A stretch of DNA of 64,000 bases. It comes from Streptomyces sennicomposti (lineage in GTDB: Bacteria; Actinomycetota; Actinomycetes; Streptomycetales; Streptomycetaceae). The notes beneath the pieces were generated by a model. It worked only from the letters and a program-made list of their open reading frames with translations. It searched no databases and was not told the DNA's origin. Shown one piece after another: positions 8,058 to 16,541 of this stretch. Each line of letters starts with the position of its first letter. The first letter of the stretch is position 1. The stretch spans positions 1 to 64,000 of the forward strand of contig NZ_JAIOAB010000037.1 in assembly GCF_019890635.1 (NCBI RefSeq), in the 5' to 3' direction. Both the position numbers and the translations under genes were made by a program.

Positions 8058-9878
8058 ATGGCGAGCGAACAGCGAACGGCCCGGACGGCGCCCGGGCCTC
8101 ACGACGCGGAGACGGCGAACACGGCGGAGACGGCGAACACGGCGGAGCCGGGTCCCGGAGGGCCGCCCGGAGCGGCGGCGGCGGTCGGCGCAGGGCTTCC
8201 CGGACCGGCGCGCGCCGTCCCCGAGGCGGCGCGGCGGCACACGGCGTGGTGGCGGCGATGGCTCGTGCCGTGCGTCGCCGGGTTGCTGCTGGCGCAGATG
8301 GCCGCCGCGATGGTGACCGCGGCCAGGGAGCAGACCCCGACCATCGACGAGCCGGTGTACGTGGCCACGGCGGCGGTCTACCTGCGGGAACACCGGCTCG
8401 CGTACAACCCCGAACACCCGCCGCTGGGCAAGCTGTTGATCGCGGCCGGGGTCGCCGCCGCCGGTCCGCGCCTGGACACCTCGTTCACCGGAGACCAGGG
8501 GGCGGCGGGGCGGCATCTGCTGTACGAGTCGGGCAACGATCCGTGGCGGCTGATGCTGTGGGCCCGGCTGCCGGTGATCGCGCTGACGCTGCTGTTCGGG
8601 CTGGCGGTCTTCGCGTTCGCCCGTGACCTCGCCGGTCCGGCGGGCGGCCTGGTGGCGCTCGCCCTGTACGCCTTCTCCCCCGATCTGATCGCGCACGGCT
8701 CGCTGGCCACGCTGGACGTGCCCGCCGCGGGATTCGTGCTGACCTCGGCGTGGCTGCTGTGGCGGGCGCGACGGCGGCCGGGGCTGTATGTGCCCCTGGC
8801 CGGGGCGGCGCTGGGGGCGGCGGTGGCCACGAAGATGAACGCGCTCCCGGCCGTGCCGGTGCTGCTGGCCCTCACCGTGGTCGCGGTGCGGCCCGCGCGG
8901 GGCGGCCGGCCGCCGGGCGAGGGGTTCGGCCGGCGCGCCGCCCGGATCAGGGACGCGGCGGTGGCCGCCGGGTGGGCCGCCGTCGCGGCGGCGGCCATGG
9001 CGGCCGTCGTCTGGGCCTCCTATCTGGCGGTCGATCCCCGGCTGCGCAGGCCGTACGCCGGTCCGGTGCCCGCCGTGCACGGGGTGCGCGCGGCACTGGT
9101 CGGGCTGATGCCGTTCCCGGGGGCGTACCGGGACGGGATGCGGATCCAGTTCGGGCTGGAGGGACGGCCGTGGCAGGGCTTCCTGTTCGGGCACGTGTAC
9201 ACCGGGGCGCGCTGGTACTACCTGCCGGCCGCGCTGCTGGTGAAGACCCCGCTCGGAATGCTCGCGCTGTGGGCCGCGGGCGCGGCCGTCCTGCTGTCGG
9301 TGCGGCGGCTGCGGCGGGCGGCGGCCTACGTGCTCGCGCCGCCCGCGGTGCTGCTGGCGGCGGCCATGCACTCCTCGCGCGACTTCGGCACCCGCTACGC
9401 GCTGTTCCTGCCGATGTTCCTGGCTGTCGCCGCGGCGACCGTCGTGACGGCGGGCCGCACGCGGCGCGCGCTCGCGGCGGCCGGGGTGCTGACGGCGTGC
9501 GTCGCGGTCAGCTCCGTACGGGCCTGCCCGTTCTACCTGCCGTACGCCAACGAGGCGTTCGGCGGCCCGGCCCGCACCCATCTGCTGCTGCACGACTCCA
9601 ACGTGGACTGGGGGCAGGACCTGGGCCGGCTCGCCGGCCGGCTGCGCTCGCGCTACCCGGGCGAGCGGGTGTGGCTGGTCTACAAGGGCAGCGGCGTGCC
9701 GTCGTTCTACGGCGTCCACGCCGCCGATCCGCGCGCGGCGCGGCCCGGGGACGTGCACGGGCTGCTGGTCGTGTCGGACTCGGCCGCCGCCAAGGCGACG
9801 GGGCGGCTGGCCGAGCTGATCGCGTCGAGCCGTGCGGTGGACGAGGTCGGGCACTCGATCACGCTCTACCGGCGCTGA
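8058..9878 (+). CDS. GT39-like polytopic glycosyltransferase
   Basis: A 606-aa membrane protein. A 60-residue disordered N-terminus contains two tandem ETANTA units from an 18-bp DNA repeat at 8109-8144. The first extracytoplasmic loop carries QTPTIDEPVYVA, the acidic catalytic pair of PMT/GT39 proteins, followed by YNPEHPPLGK. Many helices follow, then HSSRDFGTRYALF and a C-terminal extracytoplasmic domain with LHDSNVDWGQDL. It probably moves a sugar from polyprenyl-phosphate to an exported protein or lipid. It is monocistronic between the kinase and convergent DUF3662 genes. Confidence 0.8.
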   Translation: MASEQRTARTAPGPHDAETANTAETANTAEPGPGGPPGAAAAVGAGLPGPARAVPEAARRHTAWWRRWLVPCVAGLLLAQMAAAMVTAAREQTPTIDEPVYVATAAVYLREHRLAYNPEHPPLGKLLIAAGVAAAGPRLDTSFTGDQGAAGRHLLYESGNDPWRLMLWARLPVIALTLLFGLAVFAFARDLAGPAGGLVALALYAFSPDLIAHGSLATLDVPAAGFVLTSAWLLWRARRRPGLYVPLAGAALGAAVATKMNALPAVPVLLALTVVAVRPARGGRPPGEGFGRRAARIRDAAVAAGWAAVAAAAMAAVVWASYLAVDPRLRRPYAGPVPAVHGVRAALVGLMPFPGAYRDGMRIQFGLEGRPWQGFLFGHVYTGARWYYLPAALLVKTPLGMLALWAAGAAVLLSVRRLRRAAAYVLAPPAVLLAAAMHSSRDFGTRYALFLPMFLAVAAATVVTAGRTRRALAAAGVLTACVAVSSVRACPFYLPYANEAFGGPARTHLLLHDSNVDWGQDLGRLAGRLRSRYPGERVWLVYKGSGVPSFYGVHAADPRAARPGDVHGLLVVSDSAAAKATGRLAELIASSRAVDEVGHSITLYRR

Positions 9879-9977
9879 CCGCGCCGACCGCCACGGCAGC
9901 TGTCGCGGTCACGGTCGCGGTCACGCCATGGGGACGGGGCGTACGGGCCCGGCCGCGAGGCGGGCGCGTGGCGGGGC

Positions 9978-10376
9978 CTACGCCGGGTCGCGGAACGCCT
10001 CCGCGCTCACATGCGGCATGACGTGACCGGCCACGCGGTAGCGGCCGTTGGGCACCTCGTCGGAGCGGGCGACCCGTACCGTCAGCGGGCCGGCCCACTC
10101 GTAGCCGTGGCGCTCGGCGTGGCGGGCCAGGCTGTCGGTGAGCGCCTGGCCCACGCGGCTGCCGCGGCGGGTCAGCTCCTCGTGCACCGGTTCGGCGAGT
10201 TCGACGTCGTAGGCGTTGGGCACGATGACCCGGTCCTCGCTGCACACGACGGCGTTCCCGTCGCACTCACGGTGCAGCGCGTCGAGGAGTTCGACCGGCC
10301 CCCGCCCGGCGATCCGCGACCACAGCGCGTCCCACCGGTTCTCCAGGGCCTGTTCCAGCGCGCTGAGTGCGCTCAT
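9978..10376 (-). CDS. Stand-alone DUF3662 (FhaA N-terminal-like) protein
   Basis: A 132-aa protein matching the N-terminal DUF3662 domain of FhaA: LEQALENRWDALWSR at the start, VVCSEDRVIVPNAYDVEL in the middle, and RVAGHVMPHVSAEAF at the end. FhaA proteins normally join this to a phosphothreonine-binding FHA domain; here the FHA domain is absent and the protein stops at the DUF3662 boundary. The ribosome site GAGGAG lies in the last codons of the upstream 53-aa gene, 3 bp away, so the two are co-translated. The domain's function is unknown; in FhaA it accompanies cell-wall and division control. Confidence 0.75.
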   Translation of the reverse strand: MSALSALEQALENRWDALWSRIAGRGPVELLDALHRECDGNAVVCSEDRVIVPNAYDVELAEPVHEELTRRGSRVGQALTDSLARHAERHGYEWAGPLTVRVARSDEVPNGRYRVAGHVMPHVSAEAFRDPA

Positions 10377-10379
10377 CGG

Positions 10380-10541
10380 TCACTTCTCCTCGAAGTCGTC
10401 GGGGCGGACCTGCGCCTCCTCCAGCGCCTCGCGCAGGGTGCGGCCGGTGCCGCCCTGCTCCTTGGCCGCGTCCGTACGCCGGTTCGCCACCACCTCGTCG
10501 GTGGTGTCGGTCTTGGGCCGGTTCTCCTCGGGGACGGTCAT
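10380..10541 (-). CDS. Small acidic protein, 53 aa, partner of DUF3662 gene
   Basis: ATG at 10541 is preceded by GAGGAG at a good distance, and the ORF ends 3 bp before the DUF3662 start. The protein is hydrophilic, about a third Asp/Glu/Lys/Arg, with a LREALEEAQVRPDDFEE helix at the C-terminus. I do not recognise a family. Tight coupling suggests that it acts with the DUF3662 protein. Confidence 0.6.
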   Translation of the reverse strand: MTVPEENRPKTDTTDEVVANRRTDAAKEQGGTGRTLREALEEAQVRPDDFEEK

Positions 10542-10849
10542 GTCGCGGGGCTCCTCGTCTGTCGTGGCGGTGGTGGCTGCCCGTGGGCGCCGCGCGGGTC
10601 GTCCGCGTGCGCCGCGGGGTCGTTCCTTCCGACGGCGGGTTCCCGGGCTGCGGGCGCGTATCCATCCGCGGGGCAGAAATCCGGAGGCGGGTGCTCCGCG
10701 GGTGTCCCCGGGGGTGTTCCGCAGGCGCTCCGGGGGTGTTCCGCGGGTGGGGCGCGAGGGGTGCGAGAGGCGTGCGGGGGTCGCGTGACCGGCCGGTTCC
10801 GCCCGCACCCCCGCTGGTCATGACGGTGAGTGAGCTATGTTGATCCTCT
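10542..10849. other. Divergent intergenic region with short repeats
   Basis: 308 bp without a credible gene. It holds two copies of CGGGGGTGTTCCGC (10709-10722 and 10731-10744) 22 bp apart, and the arms GCGGGGGT and ACCCCCGC around 10774-10815. The promoter of the RpiR gene is at its right end. Confidence 0.5.
10836..10841 (+). promoter_or_regulatory. -10 box (TATGTT) for leaderless rpiR-type mRNA
   Basis: TATGTT lies 8 nt before GTG 10850, and there is no Shine-Dalgarno sequence. The transcript should start at or next to the start codon. Confidence 0.45.
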
Positions 10850-11797
10850 GTGGGAGACAATGCAGGCGCCCCGGCGCCATCGCCGCAGCAGGCTCGCGCC
10901 CAGGCGTCCGCGATCACCTCGGGCCGGACCGCGCCGGAGGCCGAGCCCGCCCCGGCCTCCCAGCTCCGGGCGCTGTTCGACCGGCCGCAGCTGTCTCCCG
11001 GCCAGCGGCGCATCGCGCAGTACCTGATCGAGAACATCGCCGAGGCCGCGTTCCTGTCCATCACCGAGCTGGCCGACCGGGTCGGCGTCAGCCAGCCTTC
11101 GGTGACCCGGTTCGCCGGCGCGGTCGGCTTCAGCGGCTACCCCGCGCTGCGCGAGAAGCTCCAGTCCATCGCGCTCAGGACGCTCGCCGGCGGGCCGGGC
11201 GCGACCGAGGAGGACCGGGCCAACGAGTTGCAGGCGGCGGTCGACGCCGAGATCGACAACCTGGAGAACCTGCGCCGCGACTTCGCCGACCCCGACCGGG
11301 TGATCGCCGTCGGCCGCGAGCTGTCGCGCTCGGCCCCGCTGACCGTGCTCGGGCTGCGCATCTCCGTCTCGCTCGCCGAGTACTTCGCCTACGCGGCCCG
11401 GCGCGTCCACCCCGACGTGCGGCTGGTGACCCTTGGCGGGAGCGTCGCCTACGACGCGCTGCTCCAGTCCCGCGAGGCCGGCGGCACCTGGGTGCTGGCC
11501 TTCTCCATGCCCCGGCACGCGCACGAGACCCTGACCGCGGTGCGGGTCGCGCGCGGCGCCGGGCTCAAGGTCGCCCTGATCACCGACCTGGCGCTGGGGC
11601 CGGTCGCCGACGAGGCCGACGTCACCTTCGCCACCGGCACGGGGTCGCGGCTGGTCTTCGACTCCTACGCGGCGCCCGGCGTGATGTGCGCGGCGCTGCT
11701 CCAGGCCATGGCGGACGCCGATCCCGAGCGGACCCAGGCCCGGCTGGAGGAGTACGAGCAGATCGCCGACCGCCACCAGTTCTTTCTCAAGGACTGA
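10850..11797 (+). CDS. MurR/RpiR-family transcriptional regulator (HTH + SIS domain)
   Basis: A 315-aa protein with a flexible 35-residue N-terminus, an RpiR helix-turn-helix around residues 45-115 (LSITELADRVGVSQPSVTRF) and a SIS sugar-phosphate-binding domain around 130-280. Family members sense phosphosugars and control sugar or amino-sugar use. No sugar operon is attached; the nearest downstream gene is a small protein of unknown function. An ATGAA-N4-TTCAT dyad in an AT-rich island sits 130 bp beyond the stop and may be a target. GTG 10850 fits a leaderless start. Confidence 0.85.
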   Translation: MGDNAGAPAPSPQQARAQASAITSGRTAPEAEPAPASQLRALFDRPQLSPGQRRIAQYLIENIAEAAFLSITELADRVGVSQPSVTRFAGAVGFSGYPALREKLQSIALRTLAGGPGATEEDRANELQAAVDAEIDNLENLRRDFADPDRVIAVGRELSRSAPLTVLGLRISVSLAEYFAYAARRVHPDVRLVTLGGSVAYDALLQSREAGGTWVLAFSMPRHAHETLTAVRVARGAGLKVALITDLALGPVADEADVTFATGTGSRLVFDSYAAPGVMCAALLQAMADADPERTQARLEEYEQIADRHQFFLKD

Positions 11798-12187
11798 CGC
11801 GCCGACCGGCGCTCCGGCTGCCGCGCCGGGGGCACTGCCGCCGCAGCCGGGGCTCGCGCCGGGGCGGCCCGGGCGGGTCGCGCGGATTGGTCGGAACGTA
11901 TGCGGACCATGCCGTTCAAAGCCGTCATGAATGTTTTCATACGTCTTGCCAAGCGGATGGCATATATAAATACTGCTCACGGATCGCGGTCGGCCCGCTC
12001 CGGGCAGTTCCGCGCTTCCGTCCCACCGCCCCCACCCGCCTCACCCCTCATCACCACCCGCACGGGGCGCCCGCTCGGCCTGGACCGCGCGAGCGCCCGC
12101 GGCGGCCCCGGTCATCCCCTAGGCCGGGGCCGCCCCCACCCTGTCGGGCCCCGTGCCTCGACGCCGCACCACCGGAAGCGAAGACCC
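11798..12187. other. 390-bp gap with AT-rich regulatory island
   Basis: The outer parts are ordinary GC-rich spacer. The centre (11896-11980) is strikingly AT rich for this genome and contains a dyad and promoter-like sequence. No coding region is visible. Confidence 0.5.
11927..11974 (+). promoter_or_regulatory. AT-rich promoter/operator island
   Basis: Contains the dyad ATGAATGTTTTCAT (11927-11940), a TTGCCA -35-like box (11946-11951) and a CATATATAAATACT run (11961-11974) that offers -10 boxes. It would drive the 123-aa gene at 12188 with a leader of about 210 nt. The dyad is a possible RpiR or other repressor site. Confidence 0.4.
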
Positions 12188-12559
12188 ATGCCTGTGACGA
12201 CCACACGCATCAGCCCGGACTGGCCCTGCCAGGTCAAGACCCCCGGCAGTTACGACTGGGAGCGCTCGGCGGCCCGGTGGCTGCGCGAACTGGTGCCCGC
12301 CCGCTACGGCAGCTACCCCGTGCTGGTCCGCCACCCCGTCCTGCTCGCCCGGCACGCGCAGATACAGGTGCAGCAGGAGATCCGCGTGGTCCGCACCGCC
12401 CTCCAGACCGCGCGCGCCGACCTGCCCCGCCTGGGCCTGCACGAAGGTGTCATCGAACACACGATCAAGCTGTACGCCGCGGAGCTGCTCCAGCTCCAGC
12501 ACATCGCCCGCAGCGTCCGGGCCGTCACCGAGGCACTGGTGGAGCGCGGCGGCCGCTGA
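12188..12559 (+). CDS. Conserved-looking hypothetical protein, 123 aa
   Basis: The N-terminus reads WPCQVKTPGSYDWERSA, followed by an arginine-rich helical region and a long amphipathic helix to the C-terminus. No membrane segment or signal peptide. Third-position GC is typical of a real gene from ATG 12188. GGAAG occurs about 10 nt upstream. I do not recognise the family. The only regulatory clue is the AT-rich island upstream. Confidence 0.6.
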   Translation: MPVTTTRISPDWPCQVKTPGSYDWERSAARWLRELVPARYGSYPVLVRHPVLLARHAQIQVQQEIRVVRTALQTARADLPRLGLHEGVIEHTIKLYAAELLQLQHIARSVRAVTEALVERGGR

Positions 12560-12646
12560 GCCGCCCGCTCCGCGGCGGCGCCCGGGTGACCGGCGCCCGC
12601 CCGGATCCGGGGCGGCAAGGCTGTGATCGGACCTGTCCGCATGTGC

Positions 12647-12652
12647 GATGCT
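12647..12652 (+). promoter_or_regulatory. -10 box (GATGCT), decides leaderless start 12659
   Basis: GATGCT ends 6 nt before GTG 12659 with no ribosome site between. This favours GTG 12659 over the longer in-frame start at 12623. Confidence 0.4.
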
Positions 12653-12658
12653 CGTCGC

Positions 12659-14725
12659 GTGAGCAGCGAACCCACCTACCGCGCCAAGACCGGCGCCGCC
12701 CCCGACCGGGCGGCGCTGGCCAAGGTGGTGGCCCGGCAGCGGGCCGAGCTGGACCGGCTGCGGGACGAGGCGGCGGCCTCGGCCGTGGTGGAGCGGGCCA
12801 CGGGCGCGCTGATGGCGCTGACCGGGCGCGGTGCCGAGGCCGCGCACGAGGAACTGCTCCGGCGCGCGAAGGCCGCCGGCCGCACTCCGGCGGAGGAGGC
12901 CTGGCTCACGCTCGGCGCGCTGGCGCCCCCGCCGGGTCAGGCCTGCGACGGGCCGGCGACGGCGTCGGCGACCGCCGCGCAGGGCGCCGCCCCCGCGGAA
13001 GGGAACGCCACCGGGCACGAGGCCGCCGTGACACCCGCCACTGCCGCGCGGGGAGTCGCCCTCGCACAGGAGGCCACCCCCTCACAGGAGCCGGCCGCCG
13101 CGCGGGAACCGGCCGCAGTACAAGAACCGGCCGCCGTGCGGGAGTCCGCCCCCGGACGGGAGCCCGCCGTCGACGCGGCCGGGGAGGCGGGCGGCAGCGT
13201 CAGGACGGCTGCGGTGCAGGCCCTGTTCGACGCGCTGCCCGGGATGACGCTGCTGCTCAGCCCGCTGCGCTCGGCCACCGGCGCGGTCGAGGACTTCCGG
13301 ATCGACGCCGCCACCCCCCAGGCCGTCGATCCGGCCGGGCGCCGGGGCCGTGAGCTGATCGGGCTGCGGATCCTCGAATGCCGGCCCACCGTCGCCGGGG
13401 AACCGCTCTGGCAGGACTGGCTCGACACGCTCGACACCGGCGAGCCGTACACGAGCGAGCCGTACGTACGGCTGGAGTCCGTGGGCGGCGGCCAGGAACC
13501 GGCCACCTACTCGGTGCGGGCCGCCCGTCTGGACGGCCGGCTGGTCGTCACCTGGCGGCGGCAGGACGCCTCTGACCGGCAGGAACAGCTCCTGGCCGAT
13601 CTCCAGCGGCTCGGCCACCTCGGCTGGGCCACCTGGAACCTGGTCACCGGCGAGGCGACCTGGTCCGCGCAGGTCTACGCCCTGTGCGACCGCGACCCCG
13701 GCCGGGGCCCGCTCCGGCTGGAGGAGCTGGCGGACCTCGCCGTCCCCGAGGACGGACCGGCCCTCGCCCGCGCCGTGCGGGAGATCCGCACCGAGGGCAA
13801 GCAGTTCGACGTGCCGTTCCGGATCAGGACGGCCGCCGGGGACAAGCATCTGCGGGCCGTCGCCGAGGCCGAGCCGGACGCCGCGGGCCGCCCGGTCCAG
13901 GTGCACGGCTTCGTGCAGGACCTCACCGCGCAGCGCAGCGCGGAGCTGGCCCTGCTGGAGAGCGAGCAGGCCATGGTGGCGCAGCACGGCATCCTCCAGG
14001 CCGAGCGGATGATCGCCGGCCGGCTGCAGCACGCGCTGCTGCCGCTGCCGCGCCGCCCCCTGCGGCTGGCCGGGCTGCGGGTCGACCTCGCCTATCTGCC
14101 GGCGCAGTCGGGCATCCACGTCGGCGGCGACTGGTTCAGCGCGATCGAACTGCCGGACGGCGACGCGCTGTTCGTGGTCGGCGACGTCGCCGGGCACGGC
14201 ATGGACGCGGTGGCCACCATGGCGCAGCTCCGCTTCACCGCCAAGGGCATGCTCTTCACCGGCTCGTCGCTGACGGGCGCCCTCACCCGGCTGAACACCC
14301 TGCTGCTGCACTCCCGCGACTCCAGGGGCACGGCCACACTCGTCCTGGCGCGCTACGACCCCGAGCGGCGCCGGCTCGCCTGGGCGCAGGCCGGTCATCT
14401 GCCGCCGCTGCTGCTGCGCGGGGGCGAGGCCCGGTTCCTCGACCGCCCGCGCGGTGTGCTCCTGGGCGCCACCGACACCCCCGTGTACGAGGAGGCCGAG
14501 TGCCTCCTGGAGCCGGGCGACCGGCTTCTGCTGTACACCGACGGCCTGGTGGAGCGGCCCGGCGAGTCCATAGAGCTGGGCCTGGAGCGGCTGGCCCGGG
14601 CCACCGCCGCGCACCGCTCGGACGCGCCCGGCTCCCTCGGTCCGCTGCTGGCCGCGCTGCTGGAGGGCGAGCGGCGCGACGACGTGTGCGTCCTGGACGT
14701 GCGGGTGCCGACGGAACCGGCGTAG
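12659..14725 (+). CDS. ANTAR-like / PAS / SpoIIE-type PP2C phosphatase
   Basis: A 688-aa soluble signalling protein. Residues about 25-85 resemble an ANTAR helix bundle (VVERATGALMALTGRGAEAA). A 75-residue Ala/Glu/Pro linker built of EPAA-type repeats follows, then two PAS-like segments (about 180-430) and a SpoIIE phosphatase domain (about 445-688). The phosphatase has GGDWFSAIELPDG, VVGDVAGHGMDAV and LYTDGLVERPG metal-binding motifs. Such proteins dephosphorylate anti-anti-sigma factors; the partner is not nearby. No kinase domain is fused. It is monocistronic. Confidence 0.82.
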   Translation: MSSEPTYRAKTGAAPDRAALAKVVARQRAELDRLRDEAAASAVVERATGALMALTGRGAEAAHEELLRRAKAAGRTPAEEAWLTLGALAPPPGQACDGPATASATAAQGAAPAEGNATGHEAAVTPATAARGVALAQEATPSQEPAAAREPAAVQEPAAVRESAPGREPAVDAAGEAGGSVRTAAVQALFDALPGMTLLLSPLRSATGAVEDFRIDAATPQAVDPAGRRGRELIGLRILECRPTVAGEPLWQDWLDTLDTGEPYTSEPYVRLESVGGGQEPATYSVRAARLDGRLVVTWRRQDASDRQEQLLADLQRLGHLGWATWNLVTGEATWSAQVYALCDRDPGRGPLRLEELADLAVPEDGPALARAVREIRTEGKQFDVPFRIRTAAGDKHLRAVAEAEPDAAGRPVQVHGFVQDLTAQRSAELALLESEQAMVAQHGILQAERMIAGRLQHALLPLPRRPLRLAGLRVDLAYLPAQSGIHVGGDWFSAIELPDGDALFVVGDVAGHGMDAVATMAQLRFTAKGMLFTGSSLTGALTRLNTLLLHSRDSRGTATLVLARYDPERRRLAWAQAGHLPPLLLRGGEARFLDRPRGVLLGATDTPVYEEAECLLEPGDRLLLYTDGLVERPGESIELGLERLARATAAHRSDAPGSLGPLLAALLEGERRDDVCVLDVRVPTEPA

Positions 14726-14790
14726 GCCCGATCCGGCGCAAGGTCCGGTCCGGCGCAGAACCCGGCGTACGCCCGGCCCGCCGGGACGCC

Positions 14791-14860
14791 GGCTCGGCGC
14801 GGACGGCTCGGCGCGGACGGTTCAGTGCGGACGGTTCAGTGCGCTCGGTTCAGTGCGCCG
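14791..14860. repeat. Five 14-bp tandem repeats
   Basis: Two GGCTCGGCGCGGAC units are followed by three GGTTCAGTGCGnnn units in perfect 14-bp register. The last unit contains the stop codon of the flavin reductase gene, so the array extends outward from that gene's 3' end. Confidence 0.8.
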
Positions 14861-15341
14861 GGTGGCCCGGTGAGATGCCGAGCGTGTCCGACAGGCGCAG
14901 GACCGGCTCGTCGGCGACGCCGGTCCCGCCCCGTTCGACGGGGTCGAGCAGGAAGCCCACGTGGTCGCCGCCGTCGACGCGCGTCACGATCCGGCCGACG
15001 AACCAGACCGGCGCGTCGTCCAGGACGACGGCCGCGCCGTCCCGCTCCGAGCAGCGGACCCGGGCGAACTTGTCCACGCCGTCGTCGCCGGTGCTGCCGC
15101 CGAACAGCTCGGCGAGCGCGTGCTGGCCCCTGGTGAGCAGGTGCACGGCGAGCCGGTCGGCGCGTTCGGCCACCCGGTAGGTCCGGTTCTCCTTGGACAG
15201 CCACACGACGAACCGGGGCGGGCTGATCGAGCACTGCGAGGAGAACCCGACCAGGCAGCCGGCCCGCTCCCCGCCGGCCCGGGCCGTCACCACGCACATG
15301 TCGGGGTCCAGCCGGTCGACGACTCCCTTGCCGCTCGTCAT
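14850..15341 (-). CDS. Flavin reductase-like FMN-binding split-barrel protein
   Basis: A 163-aa protein of the flavin reductase (HpaC-like) fold: MCVVTARAGGERAGCLVGF at the N-terminus, then SISPPRFVVWLSKENRTY and LAVHLLTRGQHALAELFGG. Such proteins supply reduced FMN or are partners of monooxygenases; no monooxygenase is adjacent. It lies downstream of the ATP-grasp gene in the same orientation with a 129-bp gap, so co-transcription is possible. Its stop codon sits in a 14-bp tandem repeat. Confidence 0.8.
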   Translation of the reverse strand: MTSGKGVVDRLDPDMCVVTARAGGERAGCLVGFSSQCSISPPRFVVWLSKENRTYRVAERADRLAVHLLTRGQHALAELFGGSTGDDGVDKFARVRCSERDGAAVVLDDAPVWFVGRIVTRVDGGDHVGFLLDPVERGGTGVADEPVLRLSDTLGISPGHPAH

Positions 15342-15470
15342 GCCGTACCGCTCCGTTCCCGCGCCGGTGCGCCGCGTCGTCCACCGGGGGCGCGCGACTC
15401 CGGTCCGGCGCGTCCCCGTGGGCGTGTGCCCGCCGCGCGGCGCGTCAACCGCCGCGGCGCGGCGGCCGTC

Positions 15471-16304
15471 TCAGTGCGCGGCGGCCAGGAACCGGTGCAG
15501 GGACGCCTTCAGCGCGGCGACGAAGGACTCCCGGGCCGGGTCGTCCAGCGCGTCCAGGGACAGGTACGGGTTCAGGTCCTCCAGCTCGACCAGCAGCAGT
15601 TCGCCGTCCGGCGCCCGGCAGGCGTCCACGCGCTGGATGCCGTGGCCGAGGGTGTTCCAGTCGATGAACCGCCGGGCGAACTCCAGGTCCCGCGCGGTGG
15701 GGCGGTACGGCCGCAGCTCCCAGCGCCGTTCGGGGTCGGGGGCGTAGAGGGCGTACTGGAAGTCGTGGTCCACGAAGCAGAACGAGATCTCGTGGACGAA
15801 GTCGATGTGCGGCTGGAGGAGGACGGTGCCGTCGGCGAGGCCGGGCAGCTCCCCGGCGGGGACGACGCGCAGCCCTATGGAGTCGGCGCCGAGCTTCGGC
15901 TTGACCACGTAGCGGTCGGCGGCGGGCAGCCGGTGCAGGTCCTCGGCGCGGTCGACGGTGGGGATGACCGGGTACCCGGCGGCGGTCAGGTCGAGGAGGT
16001 ACTGCTTGCCCGCCATGTCCGCGCGGCCGGTGAGCGGGTTGTAGACGCGGGTTCCGGCGGTCAGCGCCCGGGCACGGAAGTCGTCGTAGGCGTCCCGGTG
16101 GCCGAGGACGGGGCCGCTGTTGCGGACGACCACCGCGTCGAAGGCGGCCATCAGGGCGGCGGCGTCCCGCGGGTGGGCGAGGGCCAGGTCGAAGTCGTCG
16201 CGCAGCCGGGCGGTCAGCCCGATGTCCTCGTCGCAGTAGCGGCGCCCGCGCGCCGGATACGCCAGGTCGGTGACGTAGAGGAGGCGGGGACGTGCGGACG
16301 GCAT
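15471..16304 (-). CDS. ATP-grasp domain ligase-like protein
   Basis: A 277-aa protein with an N-terminal Rossmann-like half (RLLYVTDLAYPARG; AVVVRNSGPVLGH) and a C-terminal ATP-grasp half. The latter carries DRYVVKPKLGADSIGLRVV for nucleotide binding and VELEDLNPYLSLD with metal-binding acidic and asparagine residues. This layout resembles glutathione-synthetase/RimK-like ligases. Substrate unknown. It is divergent from the DUF35 gene. The start is ATG 16304 at the beginning of the first beta-strand. Confidence 0.75.
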   Translation of the reverse strand: MPSARPRLLYVTDLAYPARGRRYCDEDIGLTARLRDDFDLALAHPRDAAALMAAFDAVVVRNSGPVLGHRDAYDDFRARALTAGTRVYNPLTGRADMAGKQYLLDLTAAGYPVIPTVDRAEDLHRLPAADRYVVKPKLGADSIGLRVVPAGELPGLADGTVLLQPHIDFVHEISFCFVDHDFQYALYAPDPERRWELRPYRPTARDLEFARRFIDWNTLGHGIQRVDACRAPDGELLLVELEDLNPYLSLDALDDPARESFVAALKASLHRFLAAAH

Positions 16305-16417
16305 GGCGGGCTCCTGGGCGTGGCGCGCGGGGAAGGCACGAGGTGCGGGGTGGGCGAGGAAAGGTTACTTCGGGCGGGCGTACGGGTCGCCGTCGCCAAT
16401 TGACGGTACCCAGTACC

Positions 16418-16446
16418 TTTACCTACGGCACTGAGTGCCATACGCT
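16418..16446 (+). promoter_or_regulatory. Promoter with GGCACTGAGTGCC operator
   Basis: TTTACC (16418-16423) and TACGCT (16441-16446) are 17 bp apart. The dyad GGCAC-TGA-GTGCC (16427-16439) fills the spacer, typical of TetR-type repressor sites. Transcription would begin near 16453. Confidence 0.5.
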
Positions 16447-16452
16447 GTCGCC

Positions 16453-16497
16453 GTGCACGGTGGCACAGCCCGACCGCGCACGGCGTGCGCGGACTGA
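16453..16497 (+). CDS. Possible 14-codon leaderless leader ORF
   Basis: GTG at 16453 is 6 nt after the TACGCT box, exactly the leaderless spacing. The ORF runs 14 codons to TGA at 16495-16497, well ahead of the DUF35 gene. It could be a leader peptide, a remnant of a lost repressor gene, or chance. Confidence 0.2.
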   Translation: MHGGTARPRTACAD

Positions 16498-16541
16498 GCC
16501 GGGCACGCGGGATTCCGGCCGAGAGCAAGGAGTTGACCAGC

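Noticed and set aside
12623..12658. Earlier GTG start for the ANTAR/PAS/SpoIIE gene
   Set aside because: No ribosome site, and the extra codons overlap the GATGCT promoter element that fits GTG 12659.
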